A stretch of 64,000 nucleotides of DNA, from contig NW_004457297.1 in NCBI RefSeq assembly GCF_000313135.1, forward strand, positions 318,294 to 382,293, in the 5' to 3' direction. The DNA comes from Acanthamoeba castellanii str. Neff. Taxonomy: Eukaryota; Discosea; Longamoebia; Acanthamoebidae. Below the pieces are notes generated by a model, which was given only the letters and a program-made list of their open reading frames with translations, had not been told where the DNA came from and did not search any database. Shown in pieces: positions 1 to 10,187 of this stretch. The position numbers were made by a program, and so were the translations under genes. Within the stretch, counting starts at the first letter, position 1; every line of letters begins with the position of its first letter.

Positions 1-247
1 CTCCGGGGTCGCTCCACTGGACGATGTGGACCGGTCCGCTGGTCGGATCATCCTCGCTGGGCGCCTTTGCCCTGGGGCGCGATTTGGCTCGTTGGCCGGT
101 TGTGGGCGCTGCCGGCTTGCGTTCTCCACCGGCAGCTGGCTGCAGGGCCTCAACGAGGGCGCGGTACAGCAGGCGGTCGTCGCCCGTGAGCTTCGGAAAG
201 AGGGGACATGTGACCAGCCCCACCCTCACCCCCTGCTCGCCCTCCAT
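1..247 (-). CDS. ATP-grasp-like protein, N-terminal fragment (cut by window edge)
   Basis: Read on the minus strand, an ATG at 247-245 opens a frame that stays open to base 1 (82 codons). The start reads MEGEQGVRVGLVTCPLF, followed by the stretch LTGDDRLLYRALVEAL and, after an Ala/Pro/Lys-rich insert, VHIVQWSDP. The pattern 'V-x-LVTC ... L-x-x-DD-x-x-L ... V-x-x-x-W-x-DP' is what I know from the N-terminal lobe of ATP-grasp ligases of the RimK/glutathione-synthetase-like type. ATP-binding residues would lie beyond the window, so the reaction cannot be told. The gene is divergent from the BTB gene at 391, with 143 bp between the start codons. The opposite strand is also open but gives less protein-like sequence. 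Strand and start are fairly secure; the family call is an inference from a short motif. Confidence 0.55.
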   Translation of the reverse strand, partial: MEGEQGVRVGLVTCPLFPKLTGDDRLLYRALVEALQPAAGGERKPAAPTTGQRAKSRPRAKAPSEDDPTSGPVHIVQWSDPG

Positions 248-390
248 TTTTTTATTATCTATTTGATTAAAAAAACAACTAATTTCCAAGTATTTCACTA
301 ATGGGGAGTAGGAAATTTATTCACCGAAAAAACAAAAACAGATCATAGCAAGTGGGGGGGTAGAGAGACCAGAAGGCTGCACAAAGGAAG
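248..390. promoter_or_regulatory. Divergent intergenic region, probable bidirectional promoter
   Basis: The 143 bp between the start codons of the minus-strand ATP-grasp-like gene and the plus-strand BTB gene are AT-rich, unlike the GC-rich exons on each side, and must hold both 5' UTRs and promoters. No TATA box or other named element could be assigned with confidence. Confidence 0.4.
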
Positions 391-1659
391 ATGGATTCAG
401 AGATGGAAATTGAGAAGCGTTTTATTAAGAACCTGGACAAGGGCAAAGATAAAATCGACGCACAATCATTTGTGCCATTTCTGTTCCCCTCGGGCGCCAA
501 TGCGGCAGGAGCCGAGTCGGGTGACAGGATCACCGAACTGGAGGTGCTCTTCGATGCGCGCACGTTTGGCGAGCAGCTTCAGCAGGGCATGAAGGACCTC
601 TTCTTCAACAGCCACCTGAGCGACATTACGCTCATCGTGGGGCGCGATGCGGATCGCATTCCTGCACACAAATTCATTCTCTACGCGTGGAGCCCCAAGT
701 TCCAGGTACACCCGTAGCCTTTTTATTAATTCCTACATAAATAAATTCTTTGTTTATTCAAGAAAACATAAATAAATATTCGTACTGACAAAAATAAACA
801 AATAAAAATATGCCGCTCATAATATTTCTTGTTGGGTGCAGGCGCAGTTGAAGGAGTTGGGCGAGGAGGGCAGGGAGCTGCACGTGGCGGTCGAGGGCGA
901 CGACGCCGCACAGCTCTTCAAGATGATGCTCCAGTACATGTACACCGGTATGCCGAATAACCCCTTGTGCGTGTGCGGTGGTGCGTGTCACGGTGTGCTC
1001 TCCGACTGACGCGTCAGGGGTACCGTGTGTGTGCGCTGGCGCTATACAGGCACGTCCGACCAGAAGATCAACGAGCGCAACGTGATGCCGCTCCTCCAGC
1101 TGTGTCACGAGTACGGCGTCGACCCGCTCAAGGAGGAGTGTGGCAACTTCCTCTTCTCCAACAGTGAACAGGTCAATGTGGCCTATCTGCTCGGTATGAC
1201 ACACCACACACCACACCACACACACCACACACACCACACCATGACGCACACTCATTCATTGGTCGTTGTAGACGTGGCCGACAAGCACGGCATCAAGAAT
1301 CTCGAGAAGCGGTGCGCCGAGTACCTGGCGGCGAACTTCTCCGACTTCATCGAGAGCGACGACCGCATGCTCATGCAGCTCAAGACCTCCACCTGGCTGG
1401 AGCTCGTCCAAAGCGATGAAATCGAGGTCACCAGGTAAGCCAGGCCTTTGTGTGCGTGTGTCGTTGGTCGTGTCGTGTCGGCTGTTGACCATTGGCTTAT
1501 GTGCAGGGAGGAGGAAGTTTTCAATGCCGTGCTCAAGTTTGCCGACGTAAACGGCAAGACCGCCGCTGAGACGCGAGACATTCTGAACCAGCTGCTGCCG
1601 CACATCCGCTTCACCCTGTGCTCGCCCAAGTTCATCAGTACGCACTGTCAGCCCAGCAG

Positions 1660-1719
<60 letters not shown>

Positions 1720-2872
1720 CCTTACCACCCTTTTGCTGTGGGGTACAGTCGAGGAGGTGGAGACCAACCCGGAGCTGATGCAGGTGCCCGTGTTGAAGAG
1801 CCTCCTGTTCGAGACCTTCCGCTACAAGGCCAACCCCAAGACCCCGTTCCTCTTCACGCCCCTCAACACCAAGCGCAGGAAGGGTGCGACCAATTTATTG
1901 TTATTGAATTGAATAAGTTCCGATTAGTTTGTTAATTTTTCTTCATTTTCTGGAGTGCAGCCAACTTGAATGTTATGCTGCAGTGGGACAAGGACCAGCC
2001 GTTCACCCACGGCGTGTACACACTCGAAAACGAGGAACTCACGGCCCACAAGTCTTCCATGCCCGGTACCACTTCTTCTTCCCCTCTCTCGCCTTGTCAG
2101 TCAGTGCCCGCACAGCACACAGTGGGCTGACCAAGCAGCTCTGCCCCACTACTACTCCCAGGCACGATCTACGTTCTGCGCACCAAGACCAAGCTGGAGG
2201 GCAGCGGCTCGTTCTACTGGGAGATCCAAATCGACCAAACCGCCGGCAATCAGGAGCTCCACATCGGCATTGCCGAGGAGCACTTCAAGTACGGGCACAC
2301 AACGCCGCACGGCACGCACGCACCGCGCGCGCGCGCACACACACAGTTTGGCCAACCGCATGTGGCTCATGTGGGATTCTGGGGGCGGTGGGGCACTTTA
2401 GCTTCCACACGGCGTACCTGCGAGCCAACGGTACCCATTATATCGAGCGGAGCGGCGGCATCATGCAAGGCCACACGCAAGTCGTGCAGGGCCCCACCCT
2501 GAACACCAACGACAAGTACGCATGTTATATTGTGTGTGTGTGTGTGTAAGCGGCTGATTTGTAATCTCACACTTGAAACCTCAATAATTCTGCACAGTGT
2601 CGGCTTTGCGCTGAACCTGGACGACGCCACGCTCCAGATCTTCCACAACGGAACCCCTGTGCATACCTTCACCGGCGTCACGTACGGCCGCCTTTTTCTC
2701 CCTACTCCCTTCCCACTTCCCTCCCAAGGTCTCAATTCCTCGTCTTCTGTGTTGGGGGGACAACCGTAGGGGTCCGGTGTGGCCGTGCGTGGCGGCGCGT
2801 GACGTGGGCACCAAGCTCACGCTCGTGGGCAAGAAGCCCAAGATCTACCAATTCCCGTCTCTCCCCAAGTAA
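391..2872 (+). CDS. BTB/POZ-BACK-SPRY domain protein
   Basis: Multi-exon gene with ATG at 391 and TAA at 2870-2872. Clear exons are 391-705, 842-947 and one starting at 1050, with matching phases. The first exons give a BTB fold (SDITLIVGRDADRIPAHKFI, then LFKMMLQYMYTG). A BACK-type helical region follows (VAYLLDVADKHGIKNLEKRC; EEEVFNAVLKFADVNG). The last exons give a SPRY/B30.2-like sandwich: YWEIQIDQT, HIGIAEEHF, VGFALNLDDATLQIFHNG and GPVWPCVAARDVGTKLTLVG. BTB proteins of this kind usually act as substrate adaptors for cullin-3 ubiquitin ligases, with the C-terminal domain choosing the partner; that role is inferred. The exon around 2300-2520 was read less securely than the rest. A long (GT)n tract lies in one intron. 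Confidence 0.85.
1660..1714. repeat. (GT)n microsatellite in intron
   Basis: About 27 GT units sit inside an intron of the BTB-BACK-SPRY gene, between the exon ending near 1636 and the acceptor before 1749. Similar GT- or CA-rich tracts occur in many introns of this window. Confidence 0.9.
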
Positions 2873-3410
2873 GACGCTGCAGCCAAACATGTCGTGTTTG
2901 GCCGCCCGCTGTGGCTCTCCCGCGGCCCCAGTTTGCCCTATCGTTTTCCTTTTCACAAATAATAATAATATTGAGCGGCCCCCTCTTTGTTCCACCGCCG
3001 AAGTCTGACCAACAGCGGGAAACTGCGACCTCGAGGGCCACTGCGGGCAAGCTTGTGCTCCCCATGGGGACATGGCCGCCTGACCGAGAATATATCTCTG
3101 GTAGCCTAGCGGCAGAAGTCCGCCGTGATCATCCGCCTCATGTGCCAGATCCCTGTCGGATATATGTCGGTCGATAACGAGCGATTGGGGGCAACCACCA
3201 GGTTTTTTTCAAAGCATGGTCTCCTGTTGTCAGCGACAACTGCGAGATCCTTGCGGTGCGGGAAGCCAATAGGGTCATCCGCCCAATCACACTGTGATTT
3301 AATTTAAACGAGATGCTAGGATTCGGGTTGCGACTTCGCGATAAACACCTCCCATCAAGAAGAACCACCAAAACCACCTCACCACGCCACCAACCAGCAC
3401 CAGCACCACA
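2873..3410. other. Intergenic region, no gene recognised
   Basis: These 538 bp lie between the BTB gene stop and the Zn2Cys6 start. They hold the 3' UTR of the first gene and the promoter/5' UTR of the second. Short open frames on both strands show no domain-like sequence, and I saw no tRNA or other RNA signature. Confidence 0.5.
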
Positions 3411-5141
3411 ATGCATCGGACGCCAATCCTTCCAACCAGCTTGGAGCCCATCGCTCCCACACCACGGCCAAGAGGAGGGAGGCGAGCTGTCGCCAAGGCC
3501 TGTAACCACTGTCGAGTCGCCCACATAGCCTGCAACGAGGAGTACACTGTCGCTGTCTCACCGCAAGCATGGTCCACGATTCGGACATTTACTCACCAAC
3601 ATGATGGTTGTGTTGTGTGATGCACCACTGGAAGGGAAAGACCGTGTCAGCGCTGCGTGCGACTGGGCCGGGGTCACCTATGCGAGGACGTCCCCGCTCG
3701 CAAGCGCGGCCGTCCCGCCTGGCGGCTGTGCAAGGAGGAATCGGCGGAGCCTCAGCCCCAATCTTCGTTATCATCTTCGGAGGACGACGCCCCTACTACG
3801 CCACCTCTCCCCCCACTGAAGAGAAGAAAGATCACGCCAATGGGATCGGGCGACGAGGAAGAGCGCGACAACGCCGACGACCGCGCAGTCGACCGACAGA
3901 CCGCGGTCGAACTCAAAGACTCGCTTATCCGGCTCTCCGAGCTGGTGATGGGGGTCGCTGAGGATCTGCGAACCCTCCAGCATAGCAACAAGGCCTTCGA
4001 GCAGCGCATGGCCGCCATGGAGGCGCGCCTCTCGGCGCTGCAGCGACATCATCATCAGCACAACCTCCACCACCTCGATCCCAACCACGACCCCACCAGC
4101 TCGTCGCACCCCGACCACCTCACGCACCCACCGCAACCGCACGGATCGCCGTTGGGTTCGAGTGCCACCGAGGCACAGCTGTGGACCCTGCGCGACAGCT
4201 CGACGACCGCCGGCCTGGGATGGGGAGCGTACTGCCTCTCCCCAACAACGTTGCCTTCTTCGCTTTCGTCTTCGTCTTTGTCCTCTTCGTCATCTACGCC
4301 AACGCCCACATCGGAGTTGGTGCCGTTTGACTCCGAGCTGGCGGTGCTGCGGTCGAGCCTGCCCGAGTGGAGCGCGCTCGAGGAAATGCGCCAGAGCAGC
4401 TGCCCTTTCTCAGCGACTGCCCCCTCACCCCCAAGAACTTCGTCGTCTCCGACACGAGGTACGAACCACCAGACTCAGACTCTTTGGTTTTGAAGAAGAC
4501 TAACCGCAAGTGGGATCGGACAGATATCCCATTATGGCGTCCATGACCACGGCCACGGCCCCCGTGCCCTACTATGCCAACGAGGCCTTCACCAGTCTAT
4601 GCGGCTACACACGGGTATATCAAGTGGGCCTCTTTATGGACTGGTTAGGCACTCTTAGATTCTAACACCGGCGTGTGTACAGGAGGAACTGACGGGAGTG
4701 CCGATGAATAGGCTCTTGTCGAGAGGTAAGAACACGCACGACCACCTAAGGGACATACTCACGGCGCGGTAGGTCAGTTCTTCCTATTGTTCGTTTTTCA
4801 AACTGAAAGAAGATGTAGTTGGTTTGCTTGGTGTTGAATCTCACTCTCTGACTTTGCAAGAACTCCAAAGGGAGTGAGCGGCGTGGTGTATCTGCGTCCG
4901 CTTCTGCGCCATCGCAACGGAACGACGTTTTGGGTGAACAAGCGGTGTCAGTTCTTTTATAATCAACATGGAGAGGTGCGCTCCTCCATCCACACAACGA
5001 CCATTTCGAATGTCTGCAAGACAAGAGAGGTCGACACAGATCAGCTCACCTCACCCCCACCACTGACAGGTGTATCGGTGCGTGGTGATCGACAGCTGGC
5101 GTCCGGACCAACTTGCCGAGGGCGAAGTCTTCGGCTGGTAA
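3411..5141 (+). CDS. Zn2Cys6 binuclear-cluster transcription factor with PAS domain (frame problems)
   Basis: ATG at 3411; TAA at 5139-5141. Exon 1 ends in the first half of a zinc cluster (ACNHCRVAHIAC). The next exon gives the second half (RPCQRCVRLGRGHLC) and a basic linker ARKRGRP, so the Cys spacing is C-x2-C-x6-C ... C-x2-C-x8-C. A helical stretch (near 3900-4050) and a Ser/Pro/His-rich linker follow. The C-terminus is PAS-like: VPYYANEAFTSLCGYTR, EELTGVPMNRLLSR, YLRPLLRHRNGTTFWVN and a last exon ending GEVFGW. This order (zinc cluster then PAS) is that of ERT1-type regulators of carbon metabolism in fungi. The protein should act in the nucleus; targets are unknown. Near 4395 and near 4875 the best-looking frame changes without a usable intron, so the gene is either mis-sequenced or damaged. 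Confidence 0.72.
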
Positions 5142-5273
5142 GCCCGCCACCGTGATCTGCTGAGATGAATGTACTTTAGAGGGGTGTAAATTGCCAGGCA
5201 ACGGTTCAAATAAAATAACCACAACCCAAAAACCTGACCTGCCAAATTCTTGCCACGCTTGGAGGCTGCCACC

Positions 5274-8200
5274 ATGCTCGCTCGGAGACCACTGTACCAA
5301 AGGCCCAATGACCCGACATGCCAGCTGGACTACTTCAGCTTCTACGAAGCAGCTGCCGGCAATGTCCACGTACTCAAGGTCAAACCCCCCCTCTATTTTA
5401 TTCTTTTTTCTTTTAGTTGCATTAATAAAGAAAAATATAGATATATTCGGTTATTGATCAAATGGTAGTGATGTATATTCATGCACTGCAGGAAGGAGGC
5501 CTGCTCAAGCTGTGGAAGAAGTATGGGCTGGTGCTCAAGGAAGGCTTTCTCTACTTCCGCCCGGCGGGATCAGGCGACCCGTCGTCGCCCGAACAGTACA
5601 AGTTTGTGATCGCCCTCAACGACTCCTGGAAGTGCGTAGTAGCAGCTCGTTGGCCCCTTGCGTGTGCGTTGATGTGATGATCATCACGTATGAGCTTACA
5701 CGCCTTACAATCCACACACGATGCGGCTCCAGGGCAATCTACGTGCAGCTGACGTCGCTCACGGGCAAGAAGAACTGCCTGGAGCTGGCGGGCGCGGCGC
5801 AGAGCTACTTGGTCTGCTTCGGCAGCGAGGCGGAGCGTGATCGCTGGGTGGGCGCCATCAACGACGCCTGCGCGAGCGTCGGCGATGAGCACAGGCGGCG
5901 ACAGGAGGTCGAGGCCCGGCTGCGGGCCATGCTCGCCGCACCCTTGCCACCAGCCCATCAATCCTCCTCCTCCTCCTCAAATGAGGTGGTCAACACCACA
6001 GAACAAAGCGCGACGACGACCAAGACAAAGAAGAAGAAAAAGAACGAAGCGCGAAGCAGTGGGCGAGATCACAGAGAGGAAGAGTACGACGACGATAGTA
6101 CATCGGCGAGCGAGCAGTACAGTTCGAGCCAGTATGTGTACAACGAAATGTACGGCCTCTGCGCCGAGGAAGACAGCGACAGCAGGCTCGCCGAGTCTCC
6201 GATCCTCGGGCCGAGGCGGTCGGCGCCGACGTCGCACAGCAGCTCGACCTCGGCGAAGCCCAAGAAGGAGAAAAAGGCCAACGGGCGCAAGGGCATCGCC
6301 GGGAATGGCCCGGCCAACGTTTCCTACGAGTCTCTCGACAAGGCGATGAGCGGCCACTTCACCTTCGCCAACCGAAGGAAGCAGGCAGAGCAAACAAAGG
6401 CAGCGGAGGCGAAGAAGAAGAAAACGGCGGACGGAGATGATGGAGAAGCCAGGGAAGACGATGACGGCTACATATTGGATGTCGATGACGATGACGTCGT
6501 GGCCGAGGATGTGGGTACCACGGCCGGCGAGGTGAGCGAGGGCTACATCGACGTTGCCGGCGCGGCTGAGGGCGGCAGGCCAGAGCGACAGCAGCTGGAG
6601 GAGAGGAGCGACGAAGCGAACAATCAGTGCTATGCATGGACGCAGGGTGAGGAAGAGGAAGAAGACGAGCAAGAAGAAGAAGAACAGTCCGCGTCGGCCC
6701 AGATGACGAAGAAGAAGAGTACAATGAAGAAAGCGACAATGTCAGGCGATGACGAAGCTGAACTGCTCACCGACTGGAACAGCCGGTTTCAGGTCCACAC
6801 ACGCGCCGTGCGGTGCACCGGTGATGGTAGTGAAGAAAGCTCACAGTGTGCTTGTTATCAATTCAGGGCCTGGTGGAACAGATGCGGACGTTCAGCAACA
6901 ACACGGCCCGCACCTTCAAATACCGGGTCAACAGCCAACTGCTCGCCATCGCCCAGGTGCGCTCGATTTCCAGGCCTGGAACCAGGGCTCACTGACCACC
7001 TGACTCTCGATGATGCCCAATCCCGTGTGGGCGTGGTGCTACCAGGACTTTATGTGCTCGGTGAAGCACTACGGCAAGATCATCATCGCCGAGACCCACC
7101 TGCCGCCGGAGATCAAGACCATCAAGCCTGCGAGTGCGCACGACCGCCGTCTTCTCTTTTCGTCTCTTTTTTGGTCGCCGCTGATGCTGACCGGCCTTTT
7201 GGGCCGCTGACAGGCGAGGTCGGGGGAGTGGCCGGGGGAGTCAAGTACATTGTTCAGAACATCCTGTTCAAGTTCGCAGTCGACTACAAGGGCATCTACG
7301 GTAGCGACTACGCAGCTGCCAAGGTAAAACACCTGCTCCGCATTGTGGTCGCTTCAGGTGTTGTCAACAACACGGTGTGTGTCGTGTCGTGTGTGCGTGT
7401 GTGTAATGACCAGGTCGCCGGACACGAGCTGAAGGGCGCGGCGTGCTATTTCAATCTGAACTTGGACGTGTGCATACCGTTCATGGCCACGCTCGACTAT
7501 CGGTGAGTCCGCCTTGCCTTTGTGGGCCGCTCTCCAACTGACAAGGTTGTTTCTTTTTTCCTTTTCTCTTTGGCGGTGCCAGCGGTCATCGGTTGCTGGC
7601 CGTCGCGCTGGCGCCCATCAACGACGAGACGCTTGTTTCGGGCACCGGCGATGGAGGGCAGACCGTCAGGAACTCGGACAGCCACCTTGACGGCCTGCTC
7701 CAGGTAAGCAGCGTTTCCTTTCGTGCCGCCGCCGGTGTGGTTTGACGTATCACCGCTGACCGGACCGCAGCAAGCCGCTGGGCGATTGAATCTGAGCAGG
7801 CACGTGTGCGGCAAGGACGCCAAAGAGCTGTACAGCGTGGCCGATCTGGAGGGCCACCGCGGTACGGCCTCCTTGATGCTCGACTCGATTCCCGCAGGAG
7901 GCACACACCAGCCTGACACGGTATTGGAGCAGGGCTCGATGGCAGGTACTACCTGATCGACCTGGCGCGGGTCATGCCGCCCGAGTACCCGTTCGACCGA
8001 CACATCAAGCAGGGCCACCTGTTCCGCCTTCTGCGACCCGAGTTCGTCCGCAGCCACTGTAAGCACTCTCCCTCGCCGCGTCTTTTATTCTTTAATTGTG
8101 TCATTTAATTACGATTTCTATTTCAAGTTGAGCGGATTATGTATTTATTTATTTATTTATTCGATTATTGTTTGATTGATTGGGGCAACTGGGCAGACAA

Positions 8201-10100
8201 ACCGCTGTGTCCCGATGCCTGCAGCGGGTTCATCTTGCACGACCCCAAGCGGGTGGAGCACAATCGCGAGGTCAAGCTGGCGACCAAGGCCCTCTACAAC
8301 TCCATCATTCCCTCAGTCGCCACCCTACTCACCGAGGAGAGGTTCATTCCCTGCCTTGCGTGCGTGCGTGTCACCAACTAATGGTGATCTTCCAGCGCTC
8401 TGAGCGAAGGCGGCGGTCTGGAGGCATTCCTGCATTCCTACGGCGTCAACCTGCGGATGATGGGCTGCGTGCGCGCCGAGGTGCGCAAGATCTTCGCCCA
8501 GGCGGAGGAGACGCTGGCGCCTTCCGCGGCTGAGCTCTTGCCCGAGCCGCAGCCGCTGCTCCATAGGAAGGGGTCCGCGGGCAGAAGAGAGAAGGCGACA
8601 AAGGAAAAGAGCGAAGACGACGACACCGCAGCGGCGCTCAGGGCGAAACTCGTCGCCGAGGCCGAGCGCAGGCGGCGGCGCGCCCGCGAGGCCGACGTGC
8701 TGCTGCTCGTGGAGATGCTGGCGCGGGTCATGAAGGAGATGCTTCTGCGCAGCCTGCGGGCCAAGTCCAAGGCGCTCAAGGTGCCGCTCGAGGAGCCCTA
8801 TCGCCTCCAGGTGGTGCGGAACCTCAACCGCTTCTTCGGGGTGCGCACCGGCGCCGGCGGCCGGTGGTGGGCCCACAAGGCCCGACGGGCGCTGACGGCC
8901 AAGTTCGGCGACCGGGCGCTGCACGACAGCGAGACCGCGCCGGAGTGGTCCCTCGCCGAGTACCTCCGGCGCAACCCGATCGGCGGCAGCAGTGACGAGA
9001 ACGCCAACTTCCAGCTCCTCTTCGATAAGCTGCAAAAGTACACCGGCCTCGTTCTTCGCCAGGTAAATACGACGTGTGTGTGCGTGTGTGCGTGTGTGTG
9101 TGTGCTGTGTCGTGCGATGCGTGTCCGTGTGCGTGTGTGCGTGTGCTGTGTTGTGCGATGCGTGTGTGCGGGGGTTGACCGATTGGATTGGCGACCAGGG
9201 GTTTATTCTGGTGATTGGGAGCAAGGACAACTCCCCGAATCCGTTTCAGTCGTTCGATCTCGTCGAGCTGGGCGAACGAGTCAAGTACATGAACGGTTCG
9301 GTCTTGACGTCGGTCAGCGCTGATCATTATGCATTGACTTATTGACTTTATTTTTATATATACGAATTGTTATTGTTTTCCCTCAATTCAGTGATCGCCA
9401 CAGCCGAGGCGTTTCTCTACCAGGCCGCCAGCGAACAGGCCAAGGGCATTAAGCGGCAGCAGTTCCTCGAACTGGCGGCAGAGAAATACTTGGTGGCCAT
9501 CAGGTTCGAACCCGCACTCCTGCTAGTGTCGTGTTGGAGGCTGGGGGTGCTGGTGATGGCTGATCCACCACACGTGGTGCGCAGTGCCAATCCGCAGTCG
9601 GTGGAGGCGCTTCGGCAGATGGCCAGCACGTGTGTCGCGCTCGTGGAGGAGACCAAAGACACGGATCGCAGGGTGGAGCTCATGAAGCGGGCCAAGAAGT
9701 ACTATCAGTGGTCCCTCTCCATCTTCCCCAAAGACCCTCAGGTTTCTCTCCTTTTCTTGTCATCATCGCCTCATACCGCACACGCACACGCACACGCACC
9801 TGCCACCGCACACGCACACGCACACGCACCACCGCACACACGACTGATGCTGGATTATTGCGGCAGACATTGTACGCACTGGGTCAGCTGCAGCGGATGA
9901 TGGGCAACTTCCAGGCGGGCGCCGAGCTCTTGCTGCGAGCGCTGGAGTTGGACCCCAACTTCCACTACTGCCTGCGGTCCTACGCCGAGCTGCTCTACCA
10001 CACCGAGGCCCAGCTCGCCGAGCTCGTCTACGCCCGAGCGCGCCAATGCCTCCTCGATCGAGGCAGTGGTGGCGGCACTGAAGACGGCGACCACGACTGA
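5274..10100 (+). CDS. PH domain - Clu domain - TPR protein
   Basis: The ATG at 5274 has a strong context (gccaccATG); TGA at 10098-10100. An N-terminal PH domain spans two to three exons (GGLLKLWKKYGLVLKEGFLYF ... CFGSEAERDRWVGAINDAC). A highly charged, Ser/Glu/Lys-rich linker of about 300 residues follows (exon roughly 5736-6790). Then comes a Clu-like core: VDYKGIYGSDYAAAKVAGHE, FMATLDYRGHRLLAVALAPI, YYLIDLARVMPPEYPF, HSYGVNLRMMGCVRAEV and LLVEMLARVMKEMLLRSLRA. The C-terminus has TPR-type helices (RAKKYYQWSLSIFPKDPQ; TLYALGQLQRMMGNFQAGAE; LLLRALELDPNFHYCL). Clu proteins bind mRNAs for mitochondrial proteins and set mitochondrial distribution. A PH domain in front suggests lipid membrane targeting, which is inference. 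Many introns; some junctions between 6840 and 7230 are uncertain. Confidence 0.8.
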
Positions 10101-10187
10101 CCTCCGCCACCGTGGTAGGAGAATAAATATATATATTACACAAGCAATTATTTTTATTTCTTTTGTATTTATTTGTCTGGTGGTCTG

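Noticed and set aside
24..301. Plus-strand open frames at the left edge
   Set aside because: The minus-strand frame over the same bases begins with an ATG and shows a recognisable motif set; the plus frames have none.
391..2872. PHR domain in the BTB protein
   Set aside because: The C-terminal exons lack the PHR signature and fit a SPRY-type sandwich better.
3090..3180. Possible tRNA gene (gtagcctagcggcagaag)
   Set aside because: No T-arm GGTTCGA-type box, no acceptor stem pairing and no anticodon arm could be found.
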